From Limiplasma sp964416065 (GTDB taxonomy: Bacteria > Bacillota > Clostridia > Christensenellales > Aristaeellaceae), in contig CAYQCL010000007.1 of the NCBI GenBank assembly GCA_964416065.1, forward strand, positions 1 to 62,906: DNA of 62,906 nt, given 5' to 3'. Made by a program: the position numbers and the translations under genes. The notes beneath the pieces were generated by a model. The model was not told the DNA's origin. It ran no database searches and saw nothing but the letters and a program-made list of their open reading frames with translations. Numbering within the stretch: position 1 is the stretch's first letter; each line of letters opens with the position of its first letter. Positions 8,943-17,676 of this stretch are shown one piece after another.

Positions 8943-9659
8943 TTATCCGTAAAAAGCCTTTACCTCGATATCCTCGTTCTTCTCATAAATCGTCAGCGCG
9001 TTATCCGAGTCCACAGTTGCCAGAAGAATATCGCGCGCATCCGTAAAACCCTGAATTTCCATTTGCTTTTTCAGCCAGCTTTCCGTATTTCCTGTGGATT
9101 TGAGGCGGTCGGGAAGAAAAACGCCGTCCATGATGACCGCGATGGGCGGCCTGGACTGCTGGGGCTCCATCTGCATGTCCTTGGGCGTCAGGGGCCTGTC
9201 CGGCTCGTTGGGCAGGAAGCTGAGCTTGCCGTTGATCTCCATCACAACCATTTGCAGCTGCGTCAGGTCGAAATATCCCGCGCTCCGGCATTCCGTCATG
9301 AACTCGCTCAGATCCAGCCTTGCTTTTTTCAGGCTGCTATAGTATAGCTTCCCCCGATCGTATAGGATCGTCGGTTGGCCGAGGAAAAAGCGGCGCGCTT
9401 TACGCGATTTGTCATTCATGACATTGATGAGGATGGTCAGCACGGCATAAATCCCCATGGCCACCAGCCCCAGCCAGGCCTCCGGCTCGGGATGGCTGGC
9501 CATCTCGCCCGCCAGGGAGCCCAGCGTGATACCGGCGATGTAGTCAAACATCGTCAGCTGGCTCATCTGCCGGTTTCCCATAAGCTTGGTAATCAGAAAC
9601 AAAAAGGCGAACGATACGACGGTCAACGCGGTCACGTGAAGCAGGTCGCTCCATTCCAT
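8943..9659 (-). CDS. DUF421 (YetF-type) membrane protein
   Basis: Membrane protein of the DUF421 family. Three hydrophobic segments occupy the first ~90 residues (LTVVSFAFLFLITKLMGNRQMSQL, YIAGITLGSLAGEMA and LVAMGIYAVLTILIN), followed by a soluble domain with the family hallmarks GQPTILYDRGKLYYSSLKK, DLSEFMTECR, ALVEINGKLS-like VVMEINGKLSFLP and a MDGVFLPDRLKSTGNTESWL stretch. In spore formers such proteins are often sporulation- or spore-membrane associated, but biochemical function is not settled. The ATG at 9657-9659 is chosen because GGAGG lies seven bases upstream; the two upstream in-frame ATGs lack spacing. A second DUF421 gene is present at 25297-26019, with a different neighbourhood. 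Confidence 0.85.
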   Translation of the reverse strand: MEWSDLLHVTALTVVSFAFLFLITKLMGNRQMSQLTMFDYIAGITLGSLAGEMASHPEPEAWLGLVAMGIYAVLTILINVMNDKSRKARRFFLGQPTILYDRGKLYYSSLKKARLDLSEFMTECRSAGYFDLTQLQMVVMEINGKLSFLPNEPDRPLTPKDMQMEPQQSRPPIAVIMDGVFLPDRLKSTGNTESWLKKQMEIQGFTDARDILLATVDSDNALTIYEKNEDIEVKAFYG

Positions 9660-9701
9660 GAGCATCCCTCCCGCGCAAAGCATGCCCCGGGAGAGAAAAT
9701 T

Positions 9702-10415
9702 TCATGCGCGGCAGGCCGTCAGGAGCCAGATTCCGTCCGCCCCGCCGTCAATCAGCGCTTCCGCGCAGGCCATAGCGGTCGCGCCGGTGGTGAGCACGTC
9801 GTCGATCAGAAGGACGCACTTGCCGCTCAGACCCTCCGACCCGAGCTCAAAGGCGCCTCTCATGGCGCTAAGACGCTCCTGGGCGGAGCGCCCGGTCTGT
9901 GAAGACCCTTCATACGTCCTCAGAAGCGCGTCCTCGCGCAGCGCCAGGCCGGTGTGCGAACACACCTCCCGCGCCAGAAGCGCCGCCTGGTTGTAGCCCC
10001 GCTCGCGCAGTCGGGAACGGGAGACAGGCACGGGGACGGCGACGTCGATCAAGGAAAGGACGCCGACGAGAGCCAGCGCGTCCGTCATGCCCTCGCCCAA
10101 CGCCCTCGCGGCCAGACGATCCCCGCGATACTTGAGCAGATGGATCAGGGCGCGGGCCTGCGATAGATGGTGATAGGCGGATACGGAAAGCTCGAGAGGC
10201 GCCATTACGCTTCTGGATTCCAGACAGGAAATGCGGCAGCGGCGAAGCCCCGCCACGCACGCGGGACATAGGCCACAGCCGTCATTGTCCTCAAGCGCCC
10301 TGTGGCATAGATGACAGGCGTTCCTGACAGGCAGGGCGATCCGGACCGCCGCCTCCAGAACGCCTCTTTCGGGCGGGACGCTCACAGGAGGACGGCGTTT
10401 TTCAGCCGTTCGCAC
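9702..10415 (-). CDS. comF: ComF-family phosphoribosyltransferase-like protein
   Basis: ComF family protein, linked in naturally competent bacteria to handling of incoming single-stranded DNA. Residues ~33-55 carry a zinc-ribbon pattern CHLCHR...CGLCPAC. The C-terminal half is a phosphoribosyltransferase fold with VPVPVSRSRLRERGYNQA, then the PRPP-binding loop VLLIDDVLTTGATAMA near residue 200. The open frame begins at a GTG (10415) that overlaps the end of recD2 by 34 bases; an alternative GTG at 10385 overlaps the recD2 stop. Both imply translational coupling with the helicase gene. Length (~230 residues) is normal. Other com genes are not in view, so a role in competence remains an inference. 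Confidence 0.9.
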   Translation of the reverse strand: MRTAEKRRPPVSVPPERGVLEAAVRIALPVRNACHLCHRALEDNDGCGLCPACVAGLRRCRISCLESRSVMAPLELSVSAYHHLSQARALIHLLKYRGDRLAARALGEGMTDALALVGVLSLIDVAVPVPVSRSRLRERGYNQAALLAREVCSHTGLALREDALLRTYEGSSQTGRSAQERLSAMRGAFELGSEGLSGKCVLLIDDVLTTGATAMACAEALIDGGADGIWLLTACRA

Positions 10416-12607
10416 AGCGTGGTATAGCGCTTGGCGACGTGATCGTTTTGGACCATTTGGGCGATAACCTCCTCGCGCCCGACCAGAACAACCAGCCGCC
10501 GCGCGCGCGTCAGCGCTGTGTAGAGCAGGTTTCGGGCCATGAGCATGGGCGGGCCCCCCGCCACGGGCATCACCACGACGGGAAACTCGCTGCCCTGGCT
10601 CTTATGAACGGTCAGGCAGTAGGCCAGCTCGAGCGAATCCAGCTGCTGCTTTTGATAGGTCACCAGGCGCTCGTCGTCAAAGCAGACGGTCAGCAGGTGC
10701 TCGGCGGGATCGATGTGCTCGATATAGCCGACGTCTCCGTTGAACACCCCGCGCCCCTCCTCGCTGCCAAACGCCGTCTTGCGGGTGTATTCAAGCTGAT
10801 AGTCGTTCTTGGTCTGGATGACCTTGTCACCCACACGGAATTCCGTTTCGCCGTGCAAAAGAGCGTCCTTATTCTCGCTCTCGGGATTGAGCGTATTCTG
10901 GAGAAGGCGATTTAACATGAGCGAGCCGCAATCGCCCTTCTTAGTGGGGCTCAGAACCTGGATCGTTCGCATGGCCTCGCCGCGCCAGCTTCCGTCGGGG
11001 AAGCCGAGATACCTGGGCAGACGGGAGGAGAGGAGCGCGCAGATGGTTTTGGCCGTGTCGGACTGCATAAGCTTGCGTTCAAAAAAGAAATCCGTTTCGC
11101 GCGTGCGCAGAATGGGCATCTGCCCGCTGTTGATGCGGTGGGCATTGAGGACAATCATGCTGGTTTCGTCCTGGCGGAAAATGTCGGTCAGACGGATGCT
11201 GGGCACGACATCGCTTTGAAGAATATCGCTGAGGACGTTCCCCGCGCCGACGCTGGGCAGCTGATCCGCGTCGCCCACCAAAATGAGGCGAGTGCCGGGC
11301 AGCACCGCGCGCAGAAGGCCGCGCATCAGCATGACATCCACCATGCTCATCTCATCCACGATGAGACAGTCCGCCTCCAGGGGATAGTCCTCTCCGCGCG
11401 CGAACATGCCCTCCTCGCCGCCGTATTCCAAAAGGCGGTGAATCGTCTTGGCTTCCTCACCGGTGGCCTCGCTCATGCGCTTGGCCGCGCGGCCTGTGGG
11501 GGCGCACAGGAGAATGTCACTGTCCTCCTTAAGCAGGCTCAGGATACAGCGGATAATGGTGGTTTTGCCCGTGCCTGGGCCGCCGGTGATAACGAGCACG
11601 CCCTCCTCCACGGCGCTTGTGATCGCGCGCTTCTGCATGGCACTGAAAAGGACGCCGTGCTCGCGCTCATAGTCCGCGATGCGCTCCTTCAATCCGCTGA
11701 CGCGCTTGTAGGGACGCGCGTGCATCAGGCGCGTCAGCAGATAGGCGATTTCCGTTTCGGCATGATAATAGACGGGCAGGCAGAGCGCCTCCTCGCATTC
11801 CGACAGGGAAAAACCGACGAGCATCTTTTCAAGCATGGCCTGACTGATTTGCCGGTCGACCGTTTCCTCCTCGGCCCCCAGCATCGCGCAGGCGCGGGAG
11901 AGTAGCGCCTCGCGCGGAAGATAGGTGTGGCCACCGCCGCCCGCTGCCTCGCCCATCAGATAAAACAGAGCCGCGCGGATCCGAAATTCGCTGTGCGGGT
12001 CGATACCCATGCTCAAAGCGATGCGGTCGGCGGTGAGAAAGCCCACGCCCTCGATGTCCATGACAAGGCGATAGGGGTTCTGACGAATCAGCTCCACGGC
12101 GTTTTCCCCATAATATTTAGCAATCTTCATCGCCAGGCCGGGGCTGAGTCCATAGTTTTGCAAAAAAACAAGAATGCGCCGCATACCCATCTGCTGCATG
12201 TAGCTTTCGATGATCATCGCGGCCTTCTTGGGGCCGATGCCCGAAATTTCCGTGAGGCGTTCGGGATGCTCGTCCAAAATCTCCAGCGCCCTGTCGCCGA
12301 AGTGCTTGACGATCTGCTTGGCCGTGGACGGCCCGATGCCGCGAATCAGGCCCGAGCTCAGGTATTTTTCAATGGCGCTCCTGCCCGTGGGCGGGGTGAT
12401 GGCACACGTCTTGGCGCTGAATTGGCGGCCGTAGACAGGATGCTCGGTCCACGCGCCCTCGAACGTCACATTTTCCCCCGGGCTTAATTCCGGCATGACG
12501 CCCACAACCGTATGCTGCGCGCGGCCCACGGCGGCGCGCAGCACGGTATAGCCGTTGTCCTCGTTGCGAAACGTGGTCTCCTGCACCACGGCGGTCAGCT
12601 GCTCCAT
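10382..12607 (-). CDS. recD2: RecD2-type SF1B DNA helicase
   Basis: ATP-dependent 5'-3' DNA helicase of the RecD2 class, involved in DNA repair and replication-fork maintenance without RecBC. The N-terminal ~70 residues form an OB-like domain (TFRNEDNGYTVLRA, VTFEGAWTEHPVYGRQF), followed by helix-hairpin-helix repeats (LIRGIGPSTAKQIVKHFG, ISGIGPKKAAMIIES, IEGVGFLTADRIA). The helicase core shows Walker A GGPGTGKTT, CAPTGRAAKRM, DEMSMVDV, LVGDADQLPSVGAG and the C-terminal LAYCLTVHKSQGSEFP and YTALTRAR motifs. An upstream extension to 12832 exists, but the ATG at 12605-12607 preceded by AAAGGGG matches the family N-terminus and gives 741 residues. It is followed by comF in an overlapping arrangement. 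Confidence 0.95.
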   Translation of the reverse strand: MEQLTAVVQETTFRNEDNGYTVLRAAVGRAQHTVVGVMPELSPGENVTFEGAWTEHPVYGRQFSAKTCAITPPTGRSAIEKYLSSGLIRGIGPSTAKQIVKHFGDRALEILDEHPERLTEISGIGPKKAAMIIESYMQQMGMRRILVFLQNYGLSPGLAMKIAKYYGENAVELIRQNPYRLVMDIEGVGFLTADRIALSMGIDPHSEFRIRAALFYLMGEAAGGGGHTYLPREALLSRACAMLGAEEETVDRQISQAMLEKMLVGFSLSECEEALCLPVYYHAETEIAYLLTRLMHARPYKRVSGLKERIADYEREHGVLFSAMQKRAITSAVEEGVLVITGGPGTGKTTIIRCILSLLKEDSDILLCAPTGRAAKRMSEATGEEAKTIHRLLEYGGEEGMFARGEDYPLEADCLIVDEMSMVDVMLMRGLLRAVLPGTRLILVGDADQLPSVGAGNVLSDILQSDVVPSIRLTDIFRQDETSMIVLNAHRINSGQMPILRTRETDFFFERKLMQSDTAKTICALLSSRLPRYLGFPDGSWRGEAMRTIQVLSPTKKGDCGSLMLNRLLQNTLNPESENKDALLHGETEFRVGDKVIQTKNDYQLEYTRKTAFGSEEGRGVFNGDVGYIEHIDPAEHLLTVCFDDERLVTYQKQQLDSLELAYCLTVHKSQGSEFPVVVMPVAGGPPMLMARNLLYTALTRARRLVVLVGREEVIAQMVQNDHVAKRYTTLCERLKNAVLL

Positions 12608-12674
12608 GCCCGCGCCCCTTTCTTCCGAATCGAAACCATTATACCATATTCGGCGCGAAAGGGAAACGCGAAAC

Positions 12675-13175
12675 CTACACCGCCTCTCCTGCGGGCGTAC
12701 ATAGATAATAGCCGCCGTCATCCTCCACAAAGGTGCACAGGAACAGCGCCTCCTCGCGGCTAAGGCTGAAGGCGCCGCCTCCCAGCGCGTCCCTGAAGCG
12801 CGGATAGCCGATTCGCCCGTCGGGCAGGACATAGGCGTCGATCAGTTCGCCCTCCCGCCACAGGAGCAAAAACGGTTCATCCGCCGAGGCGTAGCGCTCG
12901 GCAATGTCGAACAGGCAGCGCTGCTCATAGGGCGTGAGCACCGTCCAGGACGGGACAAACTGCGCTTTGTCCCATGAACGGGGATAGACGTCGGAAAGCG
13001 AAAAACACTGCCCATCGCGGAGATACCCCAGCATCGCGCCGACACGGACAAGCTCGGGATCACTGTCGGGATGATGAAGCGCGCGTTGCCCGAAGAAAAG
13101 CACGCCGCACACGGCCAGCACGACTGCGGCAAGAAGCCCCAGAAGGGGCGAAAAACGGTTGAAAAATGCCTTCAT
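12675..13175 (-). CDS. Small membrane-anchored protein of unknown function
   Basis: 166 residues that I do not recognise. An N-terminal hydrophobic helix (PLLGLLAAVVLAVCGVLFFGQ) is followed by an extracytoplasmic domain with PRSWDKAQFVPSWTVLTPYEQ, LLLWREGELIDAYVLPDGRIGYPRF and a C-terminal EEALFLCTFVEDDGGYYLC. Three cysteines could allow a disulfide outside the membrane. GAGGAG seven bases before the ATG supports the start. It lies between the phosphoesterase gene (gap of 11 bases) and recD2, so it is probably co-transcribed with the former. Confidence 0.7.
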   Translation of the reverse strand: MKAFFNRFSPLLGLLAAVVLAVCGVLFFGQRALHHPDSDPELVRVGAMLGYLRDGQCFSLSDVYPRSWDKAQFVPSWTVLTPYEQRCLFDIAERYASADEPFLLLWREGELIDAYVLPDGRIGYPRFRDALGGGAFSLSREEALFLCTFVEDDGGYYLCTPAGEAV

Positions 13176-13186
13176 GCCATACTCCT

Positions 13187-14269
13187 CTATTGGATGCTTG
13201 AAGTGAATTTGAGCAAACTCACATTCGGCGCGTTGAAGAGTCGTCCCTTTAAGGGAGAATAGCTACCTGCGCCCACTCCGCCGGAGATGTACTGATTGAT
13301 ACTGTTAATGCGCTGCATGCCCACGATGCCTTCATCCGCCGGGAACCAGCCTATGTCTGGCACGTAGATCGCGCCGAAGCCGGGAAGCCGCCATTGTCCG
13401 CCGCAGTAATGTCCCGCAAGAAGAAGGTCGATGGAGCGGAAGGTGAACACGTCGTTTTGATCCGACCATTCGAGACTGGTGCGGATGTAGTTGGCCTGGA
13501 GAGGCGCATGCGTAACGGCTATCTGTAAATCCGTCGAAAGCATGCTCTTTTGTACCTCCACGGTGCGTTCCATGGTATCCAGCCGATAGCACAGCGCACG
13601 GTAGGACGCGCCTCCCTCGGATTCGTACTGCTTCCCTTCGGCTTCCATCTCTTCCTTCTGCGCCTGAAGGCTACCAAGCATGCCTGCCGCGTCGACATCA
13701 TAGAGATATTCGGGAACGAACCATACGGTTTTTTTGCCGACCTGCTGGCTTACTGGCACGTCCAGATAAATCGCTCCCATCGCCTGCGCTTCGAGCACCC
13801 AGTCCGAGAGCACTTCAGGCGTGCCGCGCGGCGTATAGTTTACCGGTGAGGGATCCTCGTCCCCCGCGATGAAATAGATCGGGGCGGTCGGCCTGATCTG
13901 CTGAAGAATATAGATGAGCGAAAGCAAGGGCTCGAAATTGCCGGTTTCTCCGACCATGTCCCCTGTAAGAACCACGGCATGGAAAGTCTTAGAGTAGAGA
14001 AGAGAGCGCCAAAGCTCAAGATCGCTGCCGAGCTTGGAGGCGTGCAGGTCGCTGATGTGCAGAACCGAAAAGCCCTCAAACGTGCTGTCAAGTCCCATAA
14101 TCGGCACGGAGACGCTTTCAAGCGTTACACGTGTGTTGGCGGCATAATTGAACAAAAAGGCCGCCGCCGCCAGCGCCACGATCACGCCCAAAAACGTGAA
14201 CACACAGCCCAGCCTGCCGCTCTTCTGCTTTTCCGGTGCGAAAATATAGCTTGTTTTGCGTCTTCCCAT
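13187..14269 (-). CDS. Membrane-anchored calcineurin-like metallophosphoesterase
   Basis: Metal-dependent phosphoesterase with one N-terminal transmembrane helix (FTFLGVIVALAAAAFLFNYAA) that leaves the catalytic domain outside the cytoplasm. The family blocks are present: VLHISDLHASKLG (metal site 1), VVLTGDMVGETG, IAGDEDPSP in place of the usual GNHD/E block, VTHAPLQ and LLLAGHYCGGQWRLPGFG in place of GHTHGGQ. The altered GDED and GHYC motifs suggest changed metal coordination or substrate. Residues ~205-245 form a charged helical insert (QAQKEEMEAEGKQYESEGG). The ATG at 14269 is preferred over one at 14284 because GGGGG lies at a usable distance and the upstream promoter leaves almost no leader for 14284. 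The substrate is unknown; YkuE-like proteins are the nearest comparison I can name. Confidence 0.82.
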   Translation of the reverse strand: MGRRKTSYIFAPEKQKSGRLGCVFTFLGVIVALAAAAFLFNYAANTRVTLESVSVPIMGLDSTFEGFSVLHISDLHASKLGSDLELWRSLLYSKTFHAVVLTGDMVGETGNFEPLLSLIYILQQIRPTAPIYFIAGDEDPSPVNYTPRGTPEVLSDWVLEAQAMGAIYLDVPVSQQVGKKTVWFVPEYLYDVDAAGMLGSLQAQKEEMEAEGKQYESEGGASYRALCYRLDTMERTVEVQKSMLSTDLQIAVTHAPLQANYIRTSLEWSDQNDVFTFRSIDLLLAGHYCGGQWRLPGFGAIYVPDIGWFPADEGIVGMQRINSINQYISGGVGAGSYSPLKGRLFNAPNVSLLKFTSSIQ

Positions 14270-14298
14270 CCCCGACACCCCCATATCCTGTGAATTTC

Positions 14299-14327
14299 AT
14301 GATAGTAAAGCGGGAAGAACAAGTCAA
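14299..14327 (-). promoter_or_regulatory. Promoter for the phosphoesterase gene
   Basis: Minus strand TTGACT (14322-14327), 17-base spacer, TATCAT (14299-14304). The predicted start near 14292 leaves a leader of about 20 bases to the ATG at 14269. It is divergent from the radA-side promoter. Confidence 0.6.
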
Positions 14328-14494
14328 CCGGTCAATTCTAAGAAAAGGATGACAGTTTTGGGCTGAAACCACGCAGTTTCGGCACAAATCCGATACATCT
14401 GGTTACAGATGATTTACACTTGTAAAATGCGGCTCGGGGGTCATGAACGTACTGTAAATTCCTTCAGGCTGAGACTATTCAAGCTTCTATTTTG

Positions 14495-14503
14495 TGATAT
14501 ACT
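14495..14503 (+). promoter_or_regulatory. Extended -10 promoter candidate upstream of radA
   Basis: TGA directly followed by TATACT (14498-14503); no convincing -35 box. The leader to radA would be ~165 bases. The 14270-14676 gap otherwise holds only this and the divergent promoter. Confidence 0.4.
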
Positions 14504-14676
14504 AAATTCGTATATCTTTTGGCATCATTCGTCGAACGGGGACGAACGGTTTTTGGCCCGTTCGACACGATTCACGCAACTTTGCTATGGTATGGGTTCC
14601 CATTCCCGGGGTATGATGGGGACAAGCCCGCCACGGCAAGCGCTGGCCGTCCCGGGCGGCGGAGAAGGAGAAGGAC

Positions 14677-16053
14677 TTGGCCAAGGAAAAGACCCGCTAT
14701 GTCTGCGCGTCCTGCGGATATGAAACCGCGCGCTGGCTGGGCTGTTGCCCAGACTGCGGCGAGTGGAACACATTTGAGGAGCGCAGCGTCGCTCCCGTCC
14801 CCACGGCGACCAAGACCGCCGAAAAGGCGGCGAGGTACCAGACCACCCAAAAAAGCGAAGCCATTCCTCTGTCCGAGGTAGGGGAGCAGACGGAGGAGCG
14901 CTCCTCCACCGGCAACGGAGAACTGGATCGCGTGCTGGGCGGAGGTCTTGTCCCTGGAAGCGCCATCCTGATCGGCGGCGACCCTGGCATCGGCAAGAGC
15001 ACGCTGCTTTTGCAGGTGGCGGCGAGCCTGAGCGAGCGCACGCGCGTTCTTTACGTCAGCGGAGAGGAAAGCACCCGACAGATCAAAATGCGCGCCGTGA
15101 GGATCCACGTCAGGCAGGACAAGCTCTACGTGCTCGCGGAAAACGATGTGGAAAGCGTGCTGGAAAAGTGCCGACGCATGCAGCCGGACGTGCTGATCAT
15201 CGACTCCATTCAGACCATGGTCTCATCGGACAGCGCGAGTGCTCCCGGCAGCGTGTCGCAGGTGCGGCAGAGCGCCGGCGCGATTGTGCGCTATGCCAAG
15301 GAGTCCGGCACGTCTGTGTTCATCGTGGGGCATGTTACCAAGGAAGGCAGTCTCGCGGGGCCGCGTATTCTGGAGCACATGGTGGACGCCGTCCTTTACT
15401 TCGAGGGTGATCACCAGCATGAATACCGGCTGCTCCGCGCGGTCAAAAACCGCTTTGGCTCGGTCAACGAGCTGGGCGTGTTCGAGATGCGCTCGGAGGG
15501 GATGGTTCCCGTACCCAATCCCAGCGAAAGCCTCTTGTCGCAGCGCGCGCGGGGGGCCAGCGGAAGCGTTGTATTCTGCACACTTCAGGGCAGCCGTCCC
15601 ATCCTGTGCGACCTTCAGGCGCTGGCCGCCAAGTCGTTCTACGCGGTGCCCAAGCGTACGGTCGGCGGTATGGACTCCAGCCGCGTTGCGCTTCTGCTCG
15701 CGGTGATGGAGAAGCGTGCAGGAAAGAAGCTGTTCGATCAGGATGTATACATCAACGTAGCGGGCGGACTGGCGCTGAACGATCCTGCGGCCGACCTGGC
15801 CGTATGCGTGGCCGTGGCCTCCAGCCTGATGGGCTTTACCCTTTCCGGAAGCCTGAGCGTGATGGGAGAGGTGGGCCTGTGCGGCGAGGTGCGCCCCGTG
15901 GCGCAGGCCGAGCGGCGCGTGGCGGAATGCGTGCGACTGGGCTTTACCGAGATCCTTCTGCCCAAGCAGAACCTAAAGCGCATCAAACCCATCGACGGGG
16001 TACGAATGACGGGCGTGGACACGCTGATGCAGGCCCTCGCCGTGGTATCATAA
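14677..16053 (+). CDS. radA: DNA repair protein RadA/Sms
   Basis: Hexameric RecA-like ATPase/helicase acting in branch migration during recombinational repair. The start is a TTG (14677) behind GGAGAAGGAG and gives the expected N-terminal zinc finger, CASCGYETARWLGCCPDCGEW. Then come Walker A GGDPGIGKSTLLLQ (~100-112), LYVSGEESTRQIK, Walker B VLIIDSIQT, the RadA-specific KNRFGSVNELGVFEM motif (~265-280) and the C-terminal Lon-protease-like region (DVYINVAGGLALNDPAADLAV...LSVMGEVGLCGEVRPV). Length 458 is standard. It is followed 31 bases later by the PIN-TRAM gene; in Bacillus the order is radA-disA-yacL, so disA is absent from this spot. Confidence 0.97.
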   Translation: MAKEKTRYVCASCGYETARWLGCCPDCGEWNTFEERSVAPVPTATKTAEKAARYQTTQKSEAIPLSEVGEQTEERSSTGNGELDRVLGGGLVPGSAILIGGDPGIGKSTLLLQVAASLSERTRVLYVSGEESTRQIKMRAVRIHVRQDKLYVLAENDVESVLEKCRRMQPDVLIIDSIQTMVSSDSASAPGSVSQVRQSAGAIVRYAKESGTSVFIVGHVTKEGSLAGPRILEHMVDAVLYFEGDHQHEYRLLRAVKNRFGSVNELGVFEMRSEGMVPVPNPSESLLSQRARGASGSVVFCTLQGSRPILCDLQALAAKSFYAVPKRTVGGMDSSRVALLLAVMEKRAGKKLFDQDVYINVAGGLALNDPAADLAVCVAVASSLMGFTLSGSLSVMGEVGLCGEVRPVAQAERRVAECVRLGFTEILLPKQNLKRIKPIDGVRMTGVDTLMQALAVVS

Positions 16054-16084
16054 ACGCATTGGAAAGAAAGCAGGTTATGTTGAT

Positions 16085-17248
16085 ATGATGAAAAACAAAA
16101 CGCTGGAGCGGCTGATGCGCTTCCTGATCACGCTTTTGGGAGCGGGAATCGGCGCGGGGCTGGCGACGCTGCTCCTCCCGCTTCTGAATCATTACGCGCC
16201 CGACTGGACGGTCAACGCTTATACGTCCATTATGATCTATGCGGCGCTCTGCCTCGTAGGGGCGGCGCTGTGCTTCGCATTCTCGACCGTGATTATCGCG
16301 CGAACGATGAAGCTGATGAATGCCATCGAGCGCCGCTGGGACATGATGCCCACCCAGCAGATTGTGCTGACCGCCGCAGGGCTGATCGTGGGGCTGATCG
16401 TGGCCGCGCTTATCACCCAGCTGATCCTTTCGGCGGGTGCGAGCCTCATCACCATCAGCTTCAGCGCCCTGACCTATGTGGTGCTGGGCTATATCGGCAT
16501 GCAGGTGGGTCATCGCCGTTATCGGGAGGTCAAGCTGCCCCATCGCTTTCGCCGACACGCGCATGGCGAGGAGAGCGGCGAGGGCTTGGAGGAGGCGCTG
16601 CTTCCCTCGGAAGAGGAGGTCCCCTGCGAGGCCGCTGTGCCCTGCAAGCTGCTGGATACCTCCGTTATCATCGACGGACGCATTCTGGATATCGCCAAGA
16701 CGGGATTTTTGGAGGGTGAAATCGTGGTGCCGGCCTTCGTGCTCGCAGAGCTGCGCCATATCGCTGACAGCGGCGACGGCCTGCGCCGCGCCAGGGGACG
16801 GCGGGGGCTGGACGTGCTGGGCAAGCTTCGCAAGGAGCTGAAGGTTCCCATCGTGGTGGATGAAACGGACTATCCCGAGTTGGACGAGGTGGATGTGAAA
16901 CTCCTGCGCCTCTGCAGGGATCGCAACGGCACGGTCATCACTAACGACTACAACCTCAACAAGGTTGCCAGCGTGACCGGCATTCGTGTGCTCAACATCA
17001 ATGATCTGGCCAACGCGGTTAAGCCCATGCTCATGGCGGGCGAGGAGATGAGCGTGCAGATCGTGCGGGAGGGCAAGGAGCCGGGACAGGGCGTGGCCTA
17101 CCTGGACGACGGCACGATGATCGTTGTGGAGAACGGCCGCCGCTATGTCGGCGAGACGGTGACGGTGGTTGTCACCACGGTTTTGCAGACCAGCGCGGGC
17201 CGCATGATCTTCACCAAGCTCAAGGCCGCCGACGAGAAGGCGGGCTGA
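16085..17248 (+). CDS. yacL: PIN and TRAM domain membrane protein (YacL type)
   Basis: Integral membrane protein with a cytoplasmic PIN nuclease-like domain and a TRAM RNA-binding domain. Four hydrophobic helices span ~10-145 (for example LITLLGAGIGAGLATLLLPLL and IVLTAAGLIVGLIVAALIT). The PIN domain (~185-300) has acidic residues in LLDTSVIIDGRILDIAKTG, VLAELRHIADS, DEVDVKLLRLCRD and VITNDYNLNKVA, which match the four metal-binding acids. The TRAM domain (~315-375) reads GVAYLDDGTMIVVENGRRYVG. It follows radA as in many Bacillota. Downstream ispD/ispF, often next in this order, are not present. The cellular RNA target is not known to me. Confidence 0.93.
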   Translation: MMKNKTLERLMRFLITLLGAGIGAGLATLLLPLLNHYAPDWTVNAYTSIMIYAALCLVGAALCFAFSTVIIARTMKLMNAIERRWDMMPTQQIVLTAAGLIVGLIVAALITQLILSAGASLITISFSALTYVVLGYIGMQVGHRRYREVKLPHRFRRHAHGEESGEGLEEALLPSEEEVPCEAAVPCKLLDTSVIIDGRILDIAKTGFLEGEIVVPAFVLAELRHIADSGDGLRRARGRRGLDVLGKLRKELKVPIVVDETDYPELDEVDVKLLRLCRDRNGTVITNDYNLNKVASVTGIRVLNINDLANAVKPMLMAGEEMSVQIVREGKEPGQGVAYLDDGTMIVVENGRRYVGETVTVVVTTVLQTSAGRMIFTKLKAADEKAG

Positions 17249-17470
17249 AAAGAGGAATGTCGGCCGTGCCCTGGGGCGTCGGCCGGTTGAAGGCTTGCCC
17301 ACGGGATGCTTCGGTCCTTGCCAAGCTCCCGTGGGCGAGAGGACATCCAACGCCTCCCGCTCTTTCGCTTTCTTCGTCGGGCTTAGGCCCGCGTGCTGCG
17401 GCAGCCTCACGCGTTGGAGCGCACGGCCACTTCCCAAAAGAAAAGGCCGTTTCTGGGAAAGGTCGGGCGT
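17249..17470. other. Intergenic tract with a perfect 10-bp stem hairpin
   Basis: No supportable gene. GCCCACGGGA (17297-17306) pairs perfectly with TCCCGTGGGC (17327-17336), but no T-run follows, and a second small CGGCCG palindrome precedes it. It may be a weak terminator or structured RNA after yacL. Confidence 0.4.
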
Positions 17471-17587
17471 ATGAACATTGTTGTCTGCGACGACGACCGT
17501 TTCTGTCCTCAAAGAAGGATGAGAGCTGCCATGGCCTTAAATATGATATTGATAGGGACGAAAAAATTTTTGCGTATCTGTTGTTGA
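17471..17587 (+). pseudogene. Possible N-terminal remnant of a response-regulator receiver domain
   Basis: A 38-codon frame starts MNIVVCDDDRF, the beta1 strand and acidic pocket seen at the start of LytTR-type response regulators (MxIaICDD). It then loses similarity and stops. A neighbouring frame carries KYDIDRDEKIFAYLLLTGEKK, so frameshift decay is possible. No histidine kinase or DNA-binding domain is nearby. The stretch is short and the call tentative; chance similarity is a real alternative. Confidence 0.25.
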
Positions 17588-17612
17588 CAGGCGAAAAAAA
17601 GCATGTTACACT
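17584..17612 (+). promoter_or_regulatory. Strong sigma-A promoter for the sugar-uptake cluster
   Basis: TTGACA (17584-17589), 17-base A-rich spacer, TACACT (17607-17612). The predicted start near 17619 gives a ~140-base leader to the binding-protein gene at 17761. Confidence 0.8.
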
Positions 17613-17676
17613 ATCACCCATCAAAGGAATGGTGCAAAGAGATTTTTCGATAAACGAGAGGAGGTATTGTTTTCAA

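Noticed and set aside
14270..14676. Strand switch considered as the replication origin
   Set aside because: Divergent gene directions fit, but there are no DnaA-box-like motifs or dnaA/dnaN nearby; ordinary divergent promoters explain the gap.
17297..17336. Hairpin after yacL considered as a terminator
   Set aside because: The stem is perfect but the loop is 20 bases and no T-run follows on either strand, so I list it only as structure.
15983..17512. 509-codon minus-strand frame opposite yacL
   Set aside because: Low-complexity His/Gln/Arg-rich translation typical of an antisense shadow; yacL is well supported.
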